Of a DNA stretch of 64,000 nucleotides, positions 22,335-33,093 are shown piece by piece. The stretch's first letter is position 1. The number at the start of each line of letters is the position of its first letter. Origin of the DNA: Erythroxylum novogranatense (taxonomy: Eukaryota; Streptophyta; Magnoliopsida; Malpighiales; Erythroxylaceae); contig CM057235.1 of assembly GCA_029891385.1 (NCBI GenBank), positions 11,155,001-11,219,000 on the forward strand, in the 5' to 3' direction. Under the pieces are notes generated by a model, which saw nothing but the letters and a program-made list of their open reading frames with translations, did not search any database and was not told the DNA's origin. The translations under genes and the position numbers were made by a program.

Positions 22335-23585
22335 ATGGAAGCAGCCATGGTTTATGGAAGACTTGTGGATTTTGAGTCACTGAGGAGAGACGGCATGGAT
22401 GTAGAACCAGAGATCACAAGAGCTGGTTGGAAGAACTTCTTTCAGATTCGAGAATCTATCTATACGAACGAGGTTTATGAGTTCTGGAAGAACGCTCGTC
22501 TGATAAAAGACACTATTGTATCCTCTGTGGATAGAATATCAGTTATTGTCACAAAGGATTTGATAAAGAAGGTAACTGGTCGCCCATCGGTTGGAGAGAA
22601 ACTGTCTACCAAGGCCGGATGGATGTCCCCAGTTGGAATGAAAGAAGAAGATGTCAAGAGGCAACTCTATGGCACAAATGATTCCAGAGAAAGGAAGACA
22701 TCAAATCTGATTCCGAAGGCCAGAGTTCTTCATGCAATCCTGTTCAATTGCATTCTTCCCAGAGTTGGTTCGAGGCATTTGGTGACCACTCTAGACGAAC
22801 AATGCCTGTTCTTTCTTCTCAATCAAAATCCTATAGATCTACCCTTCTTAATCTTTCACTATATGGTTAAGTGGTTAAAGGAAACTTCCAGTTATCCTTA
22901 TGGTATGATTTTGACAAGGATTTTTATAGAATCCAGTATTCGTCTGCACTACGGCATAAGACAAACTGTTCCTGTGAAGAGCAAAATCGATGCACACACG
23001 ATTCGGCAAATGGGTCTTAGCACAATAGACAAAGATCACGCCGGTTCTTCAAAGAAACCAAGAACTGAGGGGGAGCGTGTATTGAAGAAGACTCCTGTCT
23101 CAAGTTCTCAATCGCCTGTAAGTATCAAATCGCCTACTGCCAAATTAAGGAGAGTCCTAGGGAGACCTCTTATGAAATTGGCGAGTCCTCTTTTCGAAGA
23201 AAATCAATCTCAAAGGGCAAAGCAAACTGCACCAAAGAGACAAGGAGAAAGTCTCTTGAGCGAAGTTGTGAAGAAAGCCAAGCGATCTCCAAGAATCAGG
23301 ACTTTGAGGCTACAGGAAGAAAAGATTGCCAGAGAACAAAGGCGAGAAGAAACTTCTAAATCTTGTGCAGCCAAAGCCACAAGATCCTTAGTCTCAATTT
23401 TGGAAGAGGATACGGCCAGGAGATCTAAAGAGACTAAGAGGAAGAGAAAAGCAACAACTGTTAAAGGAAAATTTCCTGTGAAGAAATCAACAAAACTAAC
23501 TGAAGTAGAGAAAAAGACTAAGAAGGTTAGTCAAAAGAAGAGCATCTCAACTGCTGAGGATGTTAGTCTACAAAAGAGATATTGA
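22335..23585 (+). pseudogene. SIRE third ORF, part 1 (env-like position)
   Basis: A 416-residue open frame between pol and the 3' LTR. SIRE-lineage elements carry an extra 3' ORF here, often called env-like from its position; its role is not established. The N-terminal 220 residues resemble the plant transposon protein domain (WKNFFQIRESIYTNEVYEFW; RVLHAILFNCILPRVGSRHL; EQCLFFLLNQNPIDLPFLIF). The rest is Lys/Arg/Ser-rich, low complexity. I see no signal peptide and no convincing membrane anchor in this frame. It is the longest unbroken frame of the element, but the coding region continues in another frame downstream, so it is truncated here. Confidence 0.8.
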
Positions 23586-23589
23586 TCTT

Positions 23590-24640
23590 TGCTCAAGTTG
23601 AAATGTAAATCGAGCATTTTACGCTTCAGATACTCACGTGGTCCAACAAGAAGAACCAGTGAATGAAAGCACGGTTCATGAGACACCTGGCATTATAAAG
23701 GAGGAACCAGCAGAAGAATGGCCGGTTCAGGAAACTTCTAAGGGAACACAACAAGAAGCAACTACAGTACCAGATTTGGCTGATGATGAACCAAGACTGA
23801 AGGTATATAACTACCAGAAGTTCTTGAGGAAATATAGGCTGGAAATCAAATTGGTAGAAGTTATTACCAATCTGAGCAATGCTATTATAATCGGTGTTGA
23901 ACCAATGAAGAAAATAGTAGCTCTGGTGCAACCTATGTTGATTAATGGTATCACGTGGCAGTTACTAAATGAAAAAGAGAAGTCTTTTTACGATACCTTG
24001 AGGCTTACTGATCATTTTCCATATCCCTCAAGACGTCCACCTTGCAGTGTACTATGTTCCCAATCACGAGAACACGAGATAAAGGTTGTTCCAAACATTC
24101 AGCCAAGGCGCATAAAAGATTTAACAAAGGAAAGTCAAAATTATTTCACGAAGATAATGTTGATGATGATCATTCGCAGATCGATTGCGAAAGAAGTCGG
24201 AAAATTAATGAAGTATGCATTCCCGCACAAGATCCAGATCAAGCGAGCTGCACCATACAAATCGTGCGTAAGACCGTCCAAGAGGGAAGTATAAGAATAG
24301 GAACATTCTTGAGTTCCTTGTTCGACAGTTCTTCGTATTAGGCCTCTGCCTAGTACACTTTCTATATAAGCACAAGCTTTATCCTGCAGGAAGGCGATTC
24401 TTGATGCTACCGCCTTTTGATCTAAATCTTCTGAAGTCGCAACATTCATTCGCCTACCTACTTTTGAGATTAATGAAGACTACACTCCATCTTCCGATGC
24501 CTATACTACTTCAATTCCTTTCGCCTCCATCGCCAGAAGAGATCAAGCCTCTTCGTCAAATGAAGTCGATGAATTACGAGGTGAACTCAATGACATGAAG
24601 GAGACGGTGAATGATCTAAAGAAGATGATAGCGAGCTAAC
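23590..24640 (+). pseudogene. SIRE third ORF, part 2 with coiled coil
   Basis: Continuation of the third ORF in other frames. The frame 23638-24294 begins with glutamate/proline repeats (EEPVNESTVHETP, EEPAEEWPVQET) and continues with a charged helical region. After a frame change near 24290 the last part (about 24535-24640) gives DELRGELNDMKETVNDLKKM, a short coiled coil, followed by TAG/TAA stops. A C-terminal coiled coil is a known feature of the SIRE 3' ORF. Confidence 0.65.
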
Positions 24641-24831
24641 AAGAACCGTAATCGATAATCATTTTTATTATAACAAATAGGGGAGAGCAGGAAAAGAAGA
24701 AAATAATCAAGAGGAGAGGATGTTTAGATGAAGAAGGTGTGACCACAATGCATTTAAGACAGAAGAAGATAAGTTTTTTAGCATCTGAAATTTTGTTTTG
24801 TTTTCTTTTCTTGTATGTAATTTGTTATATT

Positions 24832-24846
24832 AAAAAAGGGGGAGAT
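24832..24846 (+). other. SIRE polypurine tract
   Basis: AAAAAAGGGGGAGAT immediately before the 3' LTR start TGTTAAG. Plus-strand primer site for reverse transcription. Confidence 0.88.
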
Positions 24847-25136
24847 TGTTAAGTCAGAATGACTTTACATATAAATGATTTGATGTATAACAAATATAGT
24901 GAGATCAAAAACAAGAAAACAAAAAGCGATCCGCATTTAAGTCCAAGACAGATTTAAGTTTGAATAAATGATAAAGACACATTTAAGTTGCAAGACATCG
25001 ACCGACATCTGAGCGAAGTTGATACAAGTCAAACACAGATAAAGTTTGTCAAAGTAAAAAAATCAACACAGACGCAGATGACACAAGACAATAAACAGAC
25101 AAAGACACAAATGTAGATACAGACACAGAAAGAAAA

Positions 25137-25169
<33 letters not shown>

Positions 25170-25859
25170 AAGCGAAGCAGACGCAGACGCAGAAAAGAAA
25201 CAGATGCAAGAGTCAGTTCGAGTTAGTTACAGAACTCAACTGATTAACCGTTTCTTTAAAGATTAAAGATTCAAGATTCAAGAATCAAGAAGCAGTTACA
25301 GAGGAAGGCTATAAATACAAGTCAAAGTCAAAGACTGCAGAGTTAGCTATTTTTTGAGAAAAAAAATTACACAAAGTGAAAAAGCGATTAAGCTAAATTA
25401 GTAACGCTATCTTCTTGTAAAAAGTGTTCAAATACTTTTCCGAAAAGAAAGAGTTGTACAGATAGCCTGCAGAGGCTAAGTGTGAAAGAATACTGGTGTA
25501 GAGACCTGAAGAGGCTCGTGAAAGAATACTTGTAAAGTTTGAAGAGATAGTGAAATCTCGGAAGAAACTCGAGGATTGGGCGTAGCCAGCGGTTTGGGGT
25601 GAACCAGATAAATCTGCGTGTCTACTACTCTCACTCTCTATCTCACTTTTAGTTTCAAAGTTGATCTTTATTTACTATTCATATACTTAGCATTGAAAAG
25701 CTTTGATCAATTAGGATTAATAAGAATTACGTAAGAATTTTTATTTCTAACAAGTAATTTGAAAAGATATTCAAAAGGTGAATCTGTGAATTCAACCTCC
25801 CCTTCTCGTGCATTCTATTATCATTTTATAAGTGTTGTATTAACTTGTGATTCACTTCA
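24847..25859 (+). repeat. SIRE 3' LTR
   Basis: Same order of elements as the 5' LTR, 1013 bp, TG...CA, with TATA-like CTATAAATAC at 25309. It is followed by TCAAC, the target duplication. Confidence 0.93.
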
Positions 25860-26620
25860 TCAACACCTTCTCCACTCTCTTCTAAGACCATGCATGTGTA
25901 AGTTCATCATGGAAAGAAAGTAGCTTGGATGCATGTAAGGCTCTTAAGGGTGGAAGAAGTAACACTTAAAGAAAGAGACGAAAAAAAATCGATGGAGAGG
26001 TAACATGAAGAGGGTTTTCGGATGGGTTGCATAAAAACAAGGAAACTTGATCTTTTCATGCTTTAAATAAAGCAACACCGAGAGAGGAAGCAAGTAAGCA
26101 TAAGACAAAAGCATTAATTCATTTAGGACACTTGGCAATTTACTAAAAAGACAACAAAATAAGGAAAAGACAAAATATGTAATAGGATTTCCTTAATTTG
26201 ACCCATTCAATTCCAATGGTTCTAATTTCAAATCCAAAATAATATACTCACTATTGTAGTGCCATTGGATAGGAACTTTCGATACCGAAAATCAACCGGA
26301 TCGCCATTTGGCGATTTTTTTGGTCCGGGAATTTTCTCCGGAAAAATTCAGAAAAATTCCTAAAAATTCCTTAAAATGTAAAACACACAATGGATCACTC
26401 CAATAAATTTTTCAAACATAAATTTGACATTATTCACAATAAAATTCCGTTTAGGCCCAAATATTGAGAAATATCATGAATACATGTATAGTTATTTTTC
26501 ATGTGCAAAAATTCACTGTTCACAAATACCAGTATGCATGAAAATGCCAAATCAGTCCTAATCACTCTCATCCCTGACCAAATTACTATTTTACCCTTCC
26601 CGTCGGGGTGGGATGTTACA
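25860..26620. repeat. Right part of the 4 kb LTR
   Basis: Continuation of the LTR interrupted by the SIRE insertion. No coding signal. It ends GGATGTTACA at 26620 before ATAAC. Confidence 0.65.
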
Positions 26621-26621
26621 A

Positions 26622-26885
26622 TAACAATATTAATAATAATAATAATAACAACCAAATGTATAATAGTAATAATAATAAGAATAATAATGATAATAAGAAA
26701 TTAATTATAATAATATTGATAATAATACTACTAATAACAACAATAATAATAATAATAATAATATACTTAATAATTATAAGAATAATAATAATAATGATAA
26801 TAAGAAATTAATTATAATAATATTGATAATAATACTAATAGAAATAACAATAACGCTAATATTAATATGAATGACAATCAATACA
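26622..26885. repeat. AAT/ATA microsatellite tract
   Basis: Imperfect AAT repeat broken by short interruptions, with an internal duplication (GATAATAAGAAATTAATTAT occurs at about 26690 and 26800). Frames through it are repeat artefacts. A smaller AAT run is at 12947-12964 and a long pure one at 40138-40212. Confidence 0.9.
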
Positions 26886-27049
26886 AAATTAGTAACAATA
26901 AGGTAAGCATACATTGGAATTAAACATTTAACCGTTCATGGAATTAATTAGATATTAGGTTCAACATACATTGAAATAAACCATCAAAACATTCATAAAT
27001 TAATTACAATAAAGGTTCAACAAAAAAAAACCTAAGCATTACTACCTAC
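26886..27049 (-). other. Intron-like sequence of NDUFAF7-like fragment
   Basis: On the minus strand this follows a possible splice donor (GG then GTAGGT) at 27049. It contains the repeat also seen at 12840-12910, then the AAT tract. No exon recognised further left. Confidence 0.3.
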
Positions 27050-27094
27050 CCTTCAGGTTGCTTTTCAACCCACACTTCCTTCCTCCACAATTTA
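27050..27094 (-). pseudogene. Possible exon piece of NDUFAF7-like gene, part 4
   Basis: On the minus strand this gives LWRKEVWVEKQPEG before a GT donor. Joined in register with the short piece at 40786-40800 (IEDF) across the TTA duplication, it stays open, which is what one expects if element 2 jumped into an exon. The residues EVWVEKQ resemble a segment I associate with the plant NDUFAF7/DUF185 family, but from memory only. The catalytic-core exon before it is missing. Confidence 0.35.
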
Positions 27095-27507
27095 CCCTAC
27101 GTTTGGTTAGTGTCCATAGCCCTGCAGACGTGGACAAGGACGGAAAAGTCCTGTCCCATATCATGTTTGGTTACTGTCTGATGATGATTTTTGTCCTGTC
27201 CTAAAAGGACATGGACACATAATCTTGTCCGATCGTTTTCTGTGGTACAGAAAACACTGTCCAACGGACAGATTTTATAAAAGACGCGTCTACCCTGATT
27301 TGTTAACGTCTGAAACCTAAAACGCAGGGGCCGCTGGTCTTCGTCTACGCACGGTAAGCTTTTTTGTTGTTACTTTTTCAGATGCTTGTCTCCTCTTCCC
27401 GAATCTTCTCTTAATGGGTTTTCATTTGTCATCAATATTTTGCTAATTTTTATGGAATTTAGTTATTCCTTAAACGATTAAAGATAAAAGAAGATTTTTT
27501 TGGCCAG

Positions 27508-27632
27508 CAAAAGTACTCCATTTTGAGCGAAGCAGATATTTGTGCACGTCAAAAAAAAGATGTGGTGAAGATTGCTACTGTACTTTCCATTTCCAAAGTT
27601 TCTGCCGGCATCCTCCTTCGCTACTACAACTG
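27508..27632 (+). pseudogene. ARIADNE-like E3 ligase, exon fragment 1
   Basis: Between an AG acceptor (27506-27507) and a GT donor (27633) the frame reads YSILSEADICARQKKDVV and then IATVLSISKVSAGILLRYYN. Plant ARIADNE (ARI7/ARI8-type) RBR E3 ubiquitin ligases carry this segment (EADI..RQ..D...V..VLSISK..A.ILLR.YNW) upstream of the RING1 domain. The exon that should follow, with the SVSKV.DEWF segment and RING1 cysteines, is absent before the next piece at 27990, so it cannot make a ligase. Carried inside Harbinger-like element 2, probably captured. Confidence 0.75.
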
Positions 27633-27989
27633 GTATCTGTCTACTTTTGTTTTGTATTTCAATCCCATGAATTCTTGATTGTTTCCCTGTTTTTGACAGC
27701 AAAATTCTTCATTTTCTCAAGTTACCCAATTGTTTATGGAGCTGACTAAGCTTTACCTCTCCTTAAGATGCTCTCCTATTGATTTAATTGAAGTTAACTG
27801 TAGAAGTTTTGAGAGGTACTGAGAAGAGAACTCTTTGTTTTGTGAAAATATGAATCCATCAAGACTTTGATACTTGTTGTTACAACCTTCACTTTTTTTT
27901 TAAATGTAGTCACCGGCATGATCCTTTTCTTGCTTTAATCACTGGGTAGTTCCACTTACTAATCAATTTATGGTTTGGGTTTGCTATAG

Positions 27990-28081
27990 GCTATATCAGC
28001 ATAGCTGTTAATGATGGACCGGGTTGTTTGATGTTGCGCTGTCCTGGTCCATCATGTGTTGCTGCTGTTGGCCAAGATATG
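27990..28081 (+). pseudogene. ARIADNE-like E3 ligase, exon fragment 2
   Basis: After an AG acceptor (27988-27989) the frame gives [20 protein letters not shown] and then [11 protein letters not shown]. This is the RING1 end and start of the IBR region of plant ARIADNE proteins (GYI..AINDGPGCL.LRCP.PSC.AAVGQDM). In intact genes it continues into the IBR zinc ligands; here the gypsy LTR begins at the very next base (28082). The continuation is not found on the other side of the gypsy, where CLASSY-like sequence starts instead. Confidence 0.82.
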
Positions 28082-28348
28082 TGATTGAGCCAAGTTTATA
28101 TTATAAATTGGCTACATTTTCATAGCTGCTTATGCATTAGTTGACTCCTAATTGATGATTTTTTTGCTTAAATTGATTCCTCATACCGATCTCTTTTAAT
28201 TCACAATTTGCCAGTAAATTGTCATGATTTGATACTAATTTTTCTATAATTTTCATAAGGACAATTGATACTGCAAATTGTTATTATTTTATTGCAGGAG
28301 CAAAGGAGTCAACACATCAGGAAGTCAACAGTCATGAGGTCAATTCGC

Positions 28349-28461
28349 ACGTCGCGACGAATATCAATCCACTCGTCGCGACGAGCACTTCACTTCCACA
28401 CGTCACGACGTATGATAATCTGCACGATGCGACGAGCAGGCAATTCTACACGTCGCGACGT
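28349..28461. repeat. ACGTCGCGACGT palindrome array, LTR copy 1
   Basis: Five copies of a 12 bp palindrome with core TCGCGA: at 28349, about 28373, 28400 (TCACGA), about 28423 (ATGCGA) and 28450 (perfect). Steps are about 23-27 bp and the intervening 11-15 bp differ from each other. Variants are mostly C-to-T or G-to-A, as expected of methylated CpG. Confidence 0.9.
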
Positions 28462-28527
28462 ACGAGCAGATATTCGACCTTAAATGGAAAGTTTGTCTCA
28501 CTGCTCTGACCCGACCCGCACCCACCA

Positions 28528-28535
28528 TATAAAAA
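28528..28535 (+). promoter_or_regulatory. TATA-like box in gypsy LTR
   Basis: TATAAAAA in the context CACCCACCATATAAAAACC, identical in the second LTR at 37060-37067. It lies about 70 bp downstream of the last palindrome, so the array sits where upstream promoter elements would be. Confidence 0.6.
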
Positions 28536-29553
28536 CCTTGCTATTTTTAGGTCAAAGCAGACTTTTGATACGGAGAGACCGAAATATGCATACTCGGACG
28601 ATTACACTCTACTCCACCATCATTTCCATTTTCATCATCGTCGACCACCATCACCATCATCGCCACCGCCACCGTCGATATCAATTGCTACCATGAGTAT
28701 CGCTCCATCTTCAGCAGTCGAGAGACAGACCAGAGCTATGCGTAGCTAAGCCACATTTCCTCTTGAAGATGTAACAATGGCTTGAGTTCACCAGAAGCTT
28801 TAAAGGGGAGTAATCATATAGTGTCTGAAGTTTAGTTATATTTGTGTAAACTCTGAGTTAGAGATTGCATCTGTATAGCTAGATTAGCAAGGTTATAGTT
28901 TAACCGTGTGTTGAACACTATGTTGGGATTTGGACAAAGTGACTTGTAGAATTTTTTATGCTTAATATATGAAGTCTCATATATGTCATTGGATATTGCA
29001 TTTACTCTCTTCATCTGCCTAGTTGTGTTTGATTAAGATTGTTGTGTTTTTATCCTTTTGACCGATTGCATTTACTTGTCCAATTTTCACACTAAGGTTT
29101 GTAACAAAGATTTAAATAATGGAGTTCATTAATTAAATCTTTGGACCTAAAGAGTCCTTTAGGGTTGATCTTTCGAAACTTAGTGGATTCTATCCCCGAA
29201 AATTCATTTTTGAACTGTGATAGCCTGCGCCCATTTTCAAGAGGATTTTATCAATTTGATTTCTATATGATTTTTGTTAATTGCATTATTTCCAAAATTC
29301 CAAAAATATTCTTTTATACTTTTTCTTCAATTTTGATTACTTTTATCAGTTTTGACCAAAATACCAAACCCCCATTTTATCAACTTTGATTGCAATTTTT
29401 GACATTTAGGCTAGCTTAGACCTTTTTCGCTTGGTTCCAATTAAGTGAGACGACCCGAGGATTGCAACCTATATCGCAATCTTGGAACTTATTATATTTG
29501 ACCGGTTTCCAAGGATCGATCGTAAGATCGAATCAACAGAGCCGCGATCAAAT

Positions 29554-29571
29554 TGGAGCCGTTGCTGGGGA
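29554..29571 (+). other. Gypsy primer binding site
   Basis: TGGAGCCGTTGCTGGGGA three bases after LTR copy 1. Close to TGGCGCCGTTGCCGGGGA, the Athila/Tat-group site usually ascribed to tRNA-Asp. A second identical copy follows LTR copy 2 at 38086. Confidence 0.82.
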
Positions 29572-29880
29572 ACCAAGAAATTGGTTTACCGTAGGATAGC
29601 CATTGTCATTCATTTGAATTGTCGTTGATAATCGGAATCATTGTTTTTGCTTGCATTTAGCATAGTTTGATTTTCACACTTGTTCATAGTATAAGTTTCA
29701 TTTCCCTTTGCACAAGCATACTCCATACTTTGATTTTGTCTCTTACTTTGCACATTTTTCACACATACACACTCATACATACATCATACACTCATACACT
29801 CGCATTTCACTTTTATCTGATTTTGTGTGATTGTGAGAAATTTTGTTACCATTCCTTTTATTTGGGATTGATTTTTGTGC

Positions 29881-31047
29881 ATGGCCAGGAGAGGTAGACT
29901 TGTTCAATTCCAACCTGAAGTTGAGAGACATTTGAGGAGACTTAGGAAAGAGAGGAAAGAACAAGAGAGAAGGAGATTAGTTGAGCAAGATAGTGAGAAT
30001 ATGGCTGAGAATCCAAACATTTTCCCAAATCCTGATTTTCCCGTACAACAACCTAGAAATGGGACTAATGGAGGAAATGGTGAGCATGAGAGAGTAGGAG
30101 AGAACAATGAGAACCAGCGACGTAGGACAATTAGGGAAGCAACAACTTCTGATGTGCATTATGATCCATTTACTACTGCTTGCCCTAATTTTGATGTTAA
30201 TTTTGAGATTAAAGGTTTGTTGATTAATTCCCTTCCTAAATTTCATGGCTTGGCAGGAGAGGATCCATACATGCACCTACAAGCTTTGACGATGATTTGC
30301 CAGAGTATGAAGCCAGTAGGAGCTACTTTGGATCAAGTGTTGTGGAAGGTGTTTCATTTATCCTTGGAAGGAAAAGCACGAGAGTGGTACATGAGTCTTC
30401 CGAGGCATGTGGCAAATGCCTATCATAGCTGGTCCAAATAGAGGAAAGCATTTTTGAAGAAATATTTTCTAGCCTCCAGGACATCTTCGATGAGGAAGGA
30501 AATTTACTCAGCCTGCCAGGTGTATGATGAATCACTGTATGACTATTGGAACCGCTTCCAAGATCTTCTTTCCAGATGCCCCCATCACCAAATTCCTGAT
30601 GAACAATTGGCGCAGTATTTTTATGATGGGTTGAAGAGTCAAGAGAAAGGTATGCTAGATCTCGCATCCTGAGGATCTTTGATTGACCTTCTGACATTGG
30701 AAGCATGGGACTTGATAAAGAAGATGGCCTTAAACCATCAACAATACAGTGTGAGAGATTCCAGAGGATTGAATGAATTGGGAGCTTTGACAGCTCAAGC
30801 CAAGAGAATGGAAAGTCTAGAAACCAAGGTAGATTCGCTGGAGAACAGGATAACCTCACAGTTGTCTTGTATTACTGCAGAGTTGAAGAACTTGAATGTG
30901 CATCGTCCATCATCCTCTACGGATATTACTGCACCCAGTTGTGACAATTGTGGGTCGGTGATGCACATATCAAGTGTATGCCCTGGAAGGTATGAAGAGG
31001 TGTCAGCAGTGTATCTAGGGAGAGCCAATCAAAAGTGGGATCCATAA
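29881..31047 (+). pseudogene. Gypsy gag
   Basis: Capsid protein. The start at 29881 (MARRGRLVQFQPEVERHLRR) is chosen because it matches the second copy at 38423. A basic coiled region is followed by an asparagine/proline linker, then the retrotransposon gag domain (KFHGLAGEDPYMHLQALTMI; LSLEGKAREWYMSLP; KAFLKKYFLASRTS; SLYDYWNRFQDLLSRCPHH). A zinc-knuckle-like CX2CX4HX4C (CDNCGSVMHISSVC) lies near 30940. In-frame stops occur at 30439 and 30670 and another at 31045. Otherwise the frame is collinear, so decay is recent or the stops are few. Confidence 0.85.
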
Positions 31048-31060
31048 TCCAACACATACA

Positions 31061-32446
31061 ATGAAGGATGGAAGTCTAATCCTAGATTCAGTTGGAGGAA
31101 TGAGGAGAACAGGGCTCAAAACAGATTTTCACAGGGGGGGAACTGGTACTTCCACTAGCCAGTTCCCAAATCAACAGCAAGCCCTCATAGTCCCACCGAA
31201 GGAAGACACCAACCAGTTGCTTCACAGTATGATGACTCTGATGAAGGAAGAGATGGATTCTAATGCTAACCAGTTTAATGTTATTGCTCCTCTTATTCAA
31301 CAGGATTCCTCAAAGACTGCTGCTAGATTCAATGCCTTGGAGAAGAGAATGGAACAATGGGAGACCAAGGCGGAGAACATAAATTCATATGTCACTCAGT
31401 TGTCCAACAACATGAGTGAAAATCAAGCAAAAAGCAGTGGGACTATTCCTTCTAATACTGTGATGAATCCGAAGAGTTTGAATGCAATTGCCCTCCAGAG
31501 TGGGAAGCAAGTGAGGTTTAATCCTCAAGTAGATGAAGAGGCATGTGATGAGGATATTGAGAGTGAGGCAGTACCTCCACCCAAGGAAAAGATTAAGAAA
31601 TCAGAAAATGTGAGGGAAGAAGAGCTATTGAAAGAGAAAAAGCATGCTTTAAGAAACAAGGGAACTACTTCAGAGAGTTCCAAAAATCAAGCTGAAGATG
31701 GAGAATCAAGCAAGCAAGCCAGCATAGGTAAGGAGGTAAGTGTTCAAGACCTTCCTTTTCCAAACTCATATCTGATGAGTAAGCGCATGAACGAGATTAA
31801 ACATGAAAAGGAAATCATTGACTTGTTTGGGAAAGTTGAGGTAAATGTGCCTTTGCTTGATTTGGTGAAGAGAGTTCCGGCCTATGCGAAATATCTGAAG
31901 GACTTGTGCACTAACAAGAGAAAGTTTAGGCCAAATGAGAGAGTGCAAGTGAGCTCCAATGTGTCAGCTTTGTTCAAGCCACAAATACCTGTCAAGTGTC
32001 AAGACCCTGGATCTTTCACCATCCCTAGCATCTTAGGGAAAGTGACTATAGGTAGAGCTTTGTTAGATCTGGGGGCAGCGATAAATGTGATGCCTAAGTC
32101 AGTTTATGAGGCCTTAGGAGTGAAGAGTATAAAGCCTACATCTGTTGTCCTCCAGTTAGCTGATAGATCATTTAGGCATCCAGTGGGTATCATTGAGGAC
32201 ATCTTGGTCCAGGTTAAGGGGTTAGAATTTCCTGCTGATTTTTATGTGCTTGATATGTCTTCTGAAGTTGTGCAGGGTACTTCCTTAATTCTCGGGCGAC
32301 CCTTTTTGGGGACAGCAGGAACAATGATAAGCATGAAGGAAGGTAAGATCACCATGGAGGTAGGTGACCAACAGGTTAGCTTCAACATGTATGAAGCAAT
32401 GAAACACCCCACGAGGATTATTCTCGCTTGGAGTGAACATGCTTGA
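31061..32446 (+). pseudogene. Gypsy gag C-terminus and protease
   Basis: A 461-residue frame. The first 300 residues are charged linker (LNAIALQSGKQVRFNPQV, a block common in Athila-type gag-pro; then KEEEL-rich helix; then VQDLPFPNSYLMSKRMNE and LLDLVKRVPAYAKYLKDLC). From about residue 310 comes a retropepsin-like domain: FTIPSILGKVTIGRALLDLG with AAINVMPKSVY (usual motif ALLDLGASIN.MP), then QLADRSFRHPVGIIEDILVQ and LILGRPFLGTAGT. The domain is complete. It ends with TGA at 32444 and no RT follows, unlike autonomous relatives where RT comes next. It is offset by a frame from the gag above. Confidence 0.85.
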
Positions 32447-32749
32447 CACAGTTGTTGACGATGCATGTAGTGATTTTGCACACACCTTAACATCGTCTAC
32501 TGACAATCTCCTTGGAGAGAATTTTGTTGCTGCTGATTTTATAGGAGAAGAAACTTCAAGTCGAGGGTTGGACATGGAGTTGCACAAGAGCCAAGCTGCT
32601 GGGATGAAGCTTGGATTTCAGCCGGATGACCATCCCAAGTTTCAGGACCCACCATGAGACCAGGTTGTTTCTCTACCTGCATTCTCATTATATTCATGCA
32701 CCCTGCTTGGAAGTGATGTGAACTTTTGTGTTGCATGAGTATCTTGATT

Positions 32750-32763
32750 AAGTGTGGGGGAGA
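32750..32763 (+). other. PPT-like motif 1
   Basis: AAGTGTGGGGGAGA, the same purine-rich word as the tract before LTR copy 2. It is about 300 bp after the gag-protease stop. Confidence 0.7.
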
Positions 32764-32942
32764 GACCCAACCAGTAGATTAGTTGTAGTTAGGTAGGATT
32801 TCTGTTCCTTGTTTTAATAATTACTTTCACTTTGCGAGCTTTTAATCTTTTTGAAGAAGCATGACATTGGTGAAAGGGTTGATTTCTGTGGGATTGATTG
32901 TTTATGGAGTAAGTCAGGTTTGTGTTTTCTGTTCGGGCAGAG

Positions 32943-33093
32943 GCGTCGCGACGTATTTTAATTTATACGTCGCGGCGTGCCTCGTTTTCTCTTTAACGTC
33001 TACGTCGCAATGTATTTTCATTTATACTTCACGACGTATCACGTTCCTTTTGGCACTTACGTCGCGACGTAGCACATTATTACGCCGCGACGT
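32943..33093. repeat. ACGTCGCGACGT palindrome cluster 2
   Basis: Six copies in three pairs: 32943/32967, 33002/33026 and 33059/33082. Steps within pairs are 24, 24 and 23 bp. Variants are GCGTCGCGACGT, ACGTCGCGGCGT, ACGTCGCAATGT, ACTTCACGACGT, ACGTCGCGACGT and ACGCCGCGACGT. Pair spacers share a TTTTAATTTAT / TTTTCATTTAT phrase, also seen in LTR copy 2. Confidence 0.9.

Larger units (their letters stand above)
16318..25859 (+). mobile_element. SIRE-type Ty1/copia retrotransposon
   Basis: A structurally complete copia: LTRs 16318-17337 and 24847-25859, flanked by the 5 bp duplication TCAAC (16313-16317 and 25860-25864), primer binding site at 17340, purine tract at 24832-24846. Order is gag, zinc knuckle, protease, integrase, RT, RNase H, then a long third coding region (22335 to about 24640). 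Copia order (integrase before RT) plus about 1 kb LTRs and an extra 3' ORF define the SIRE/Maximus lineage. Frameshifts and stops occur in gag, protease, integrase and RT, so it is not autonomous now. It inserted into the 4 kb LTR. Confidence 0.93.
13023..26620. mobile_element. Large TG...CA LTR split by SIRE copia
   Basis: The unit begins TGTAACACCCCACTCCC (13023) and ends GGGGTGGGATGTTACA (26620), a near-perfect short inverted repeat with TG...CA ends, and is flanked by a 5 bp duplication ATAAC (13018-13022 and 26621-26625). Removing the nested SIRE element (16318-25859 plus one TCAAC) leaves about 4.05 kb with no gag, pol, primer binding site or purine tract. It is best read as a solo LTR of a gypsy-type (perhaps Tekay/Del-like) element with unusually long LTRs, or less likely a non-autonomous element. 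It sits in an AAT-rich tract of Harbinger-like element 1. Confidence 0.7.
28082..29550 (+). repeat. Gypsy LTR copy 1
   Basis: Begins TGATTGAGCCAAG directly after the ARIADNE-like exon and ends GCCGCGATCA, three bases before the primer site. Contains a palindrome array (28349-28461), a TATAAAAA box at 28528-28535, and a CATCAC/CCACCG-rich tract at about 28610-28680. Confidence 0.88.

Noticed and set aside
16318..25859. SIRE third ORF as a true viral envelope gene
   Set aside because: No signal peptide, transmembrane anchor or cleavage site was seen in the main frame; the name env-like describes position only.
26434..26811. Isoleucine/asparagine-rich frames
   Set aside because: Translations of the AAT microsatellite.
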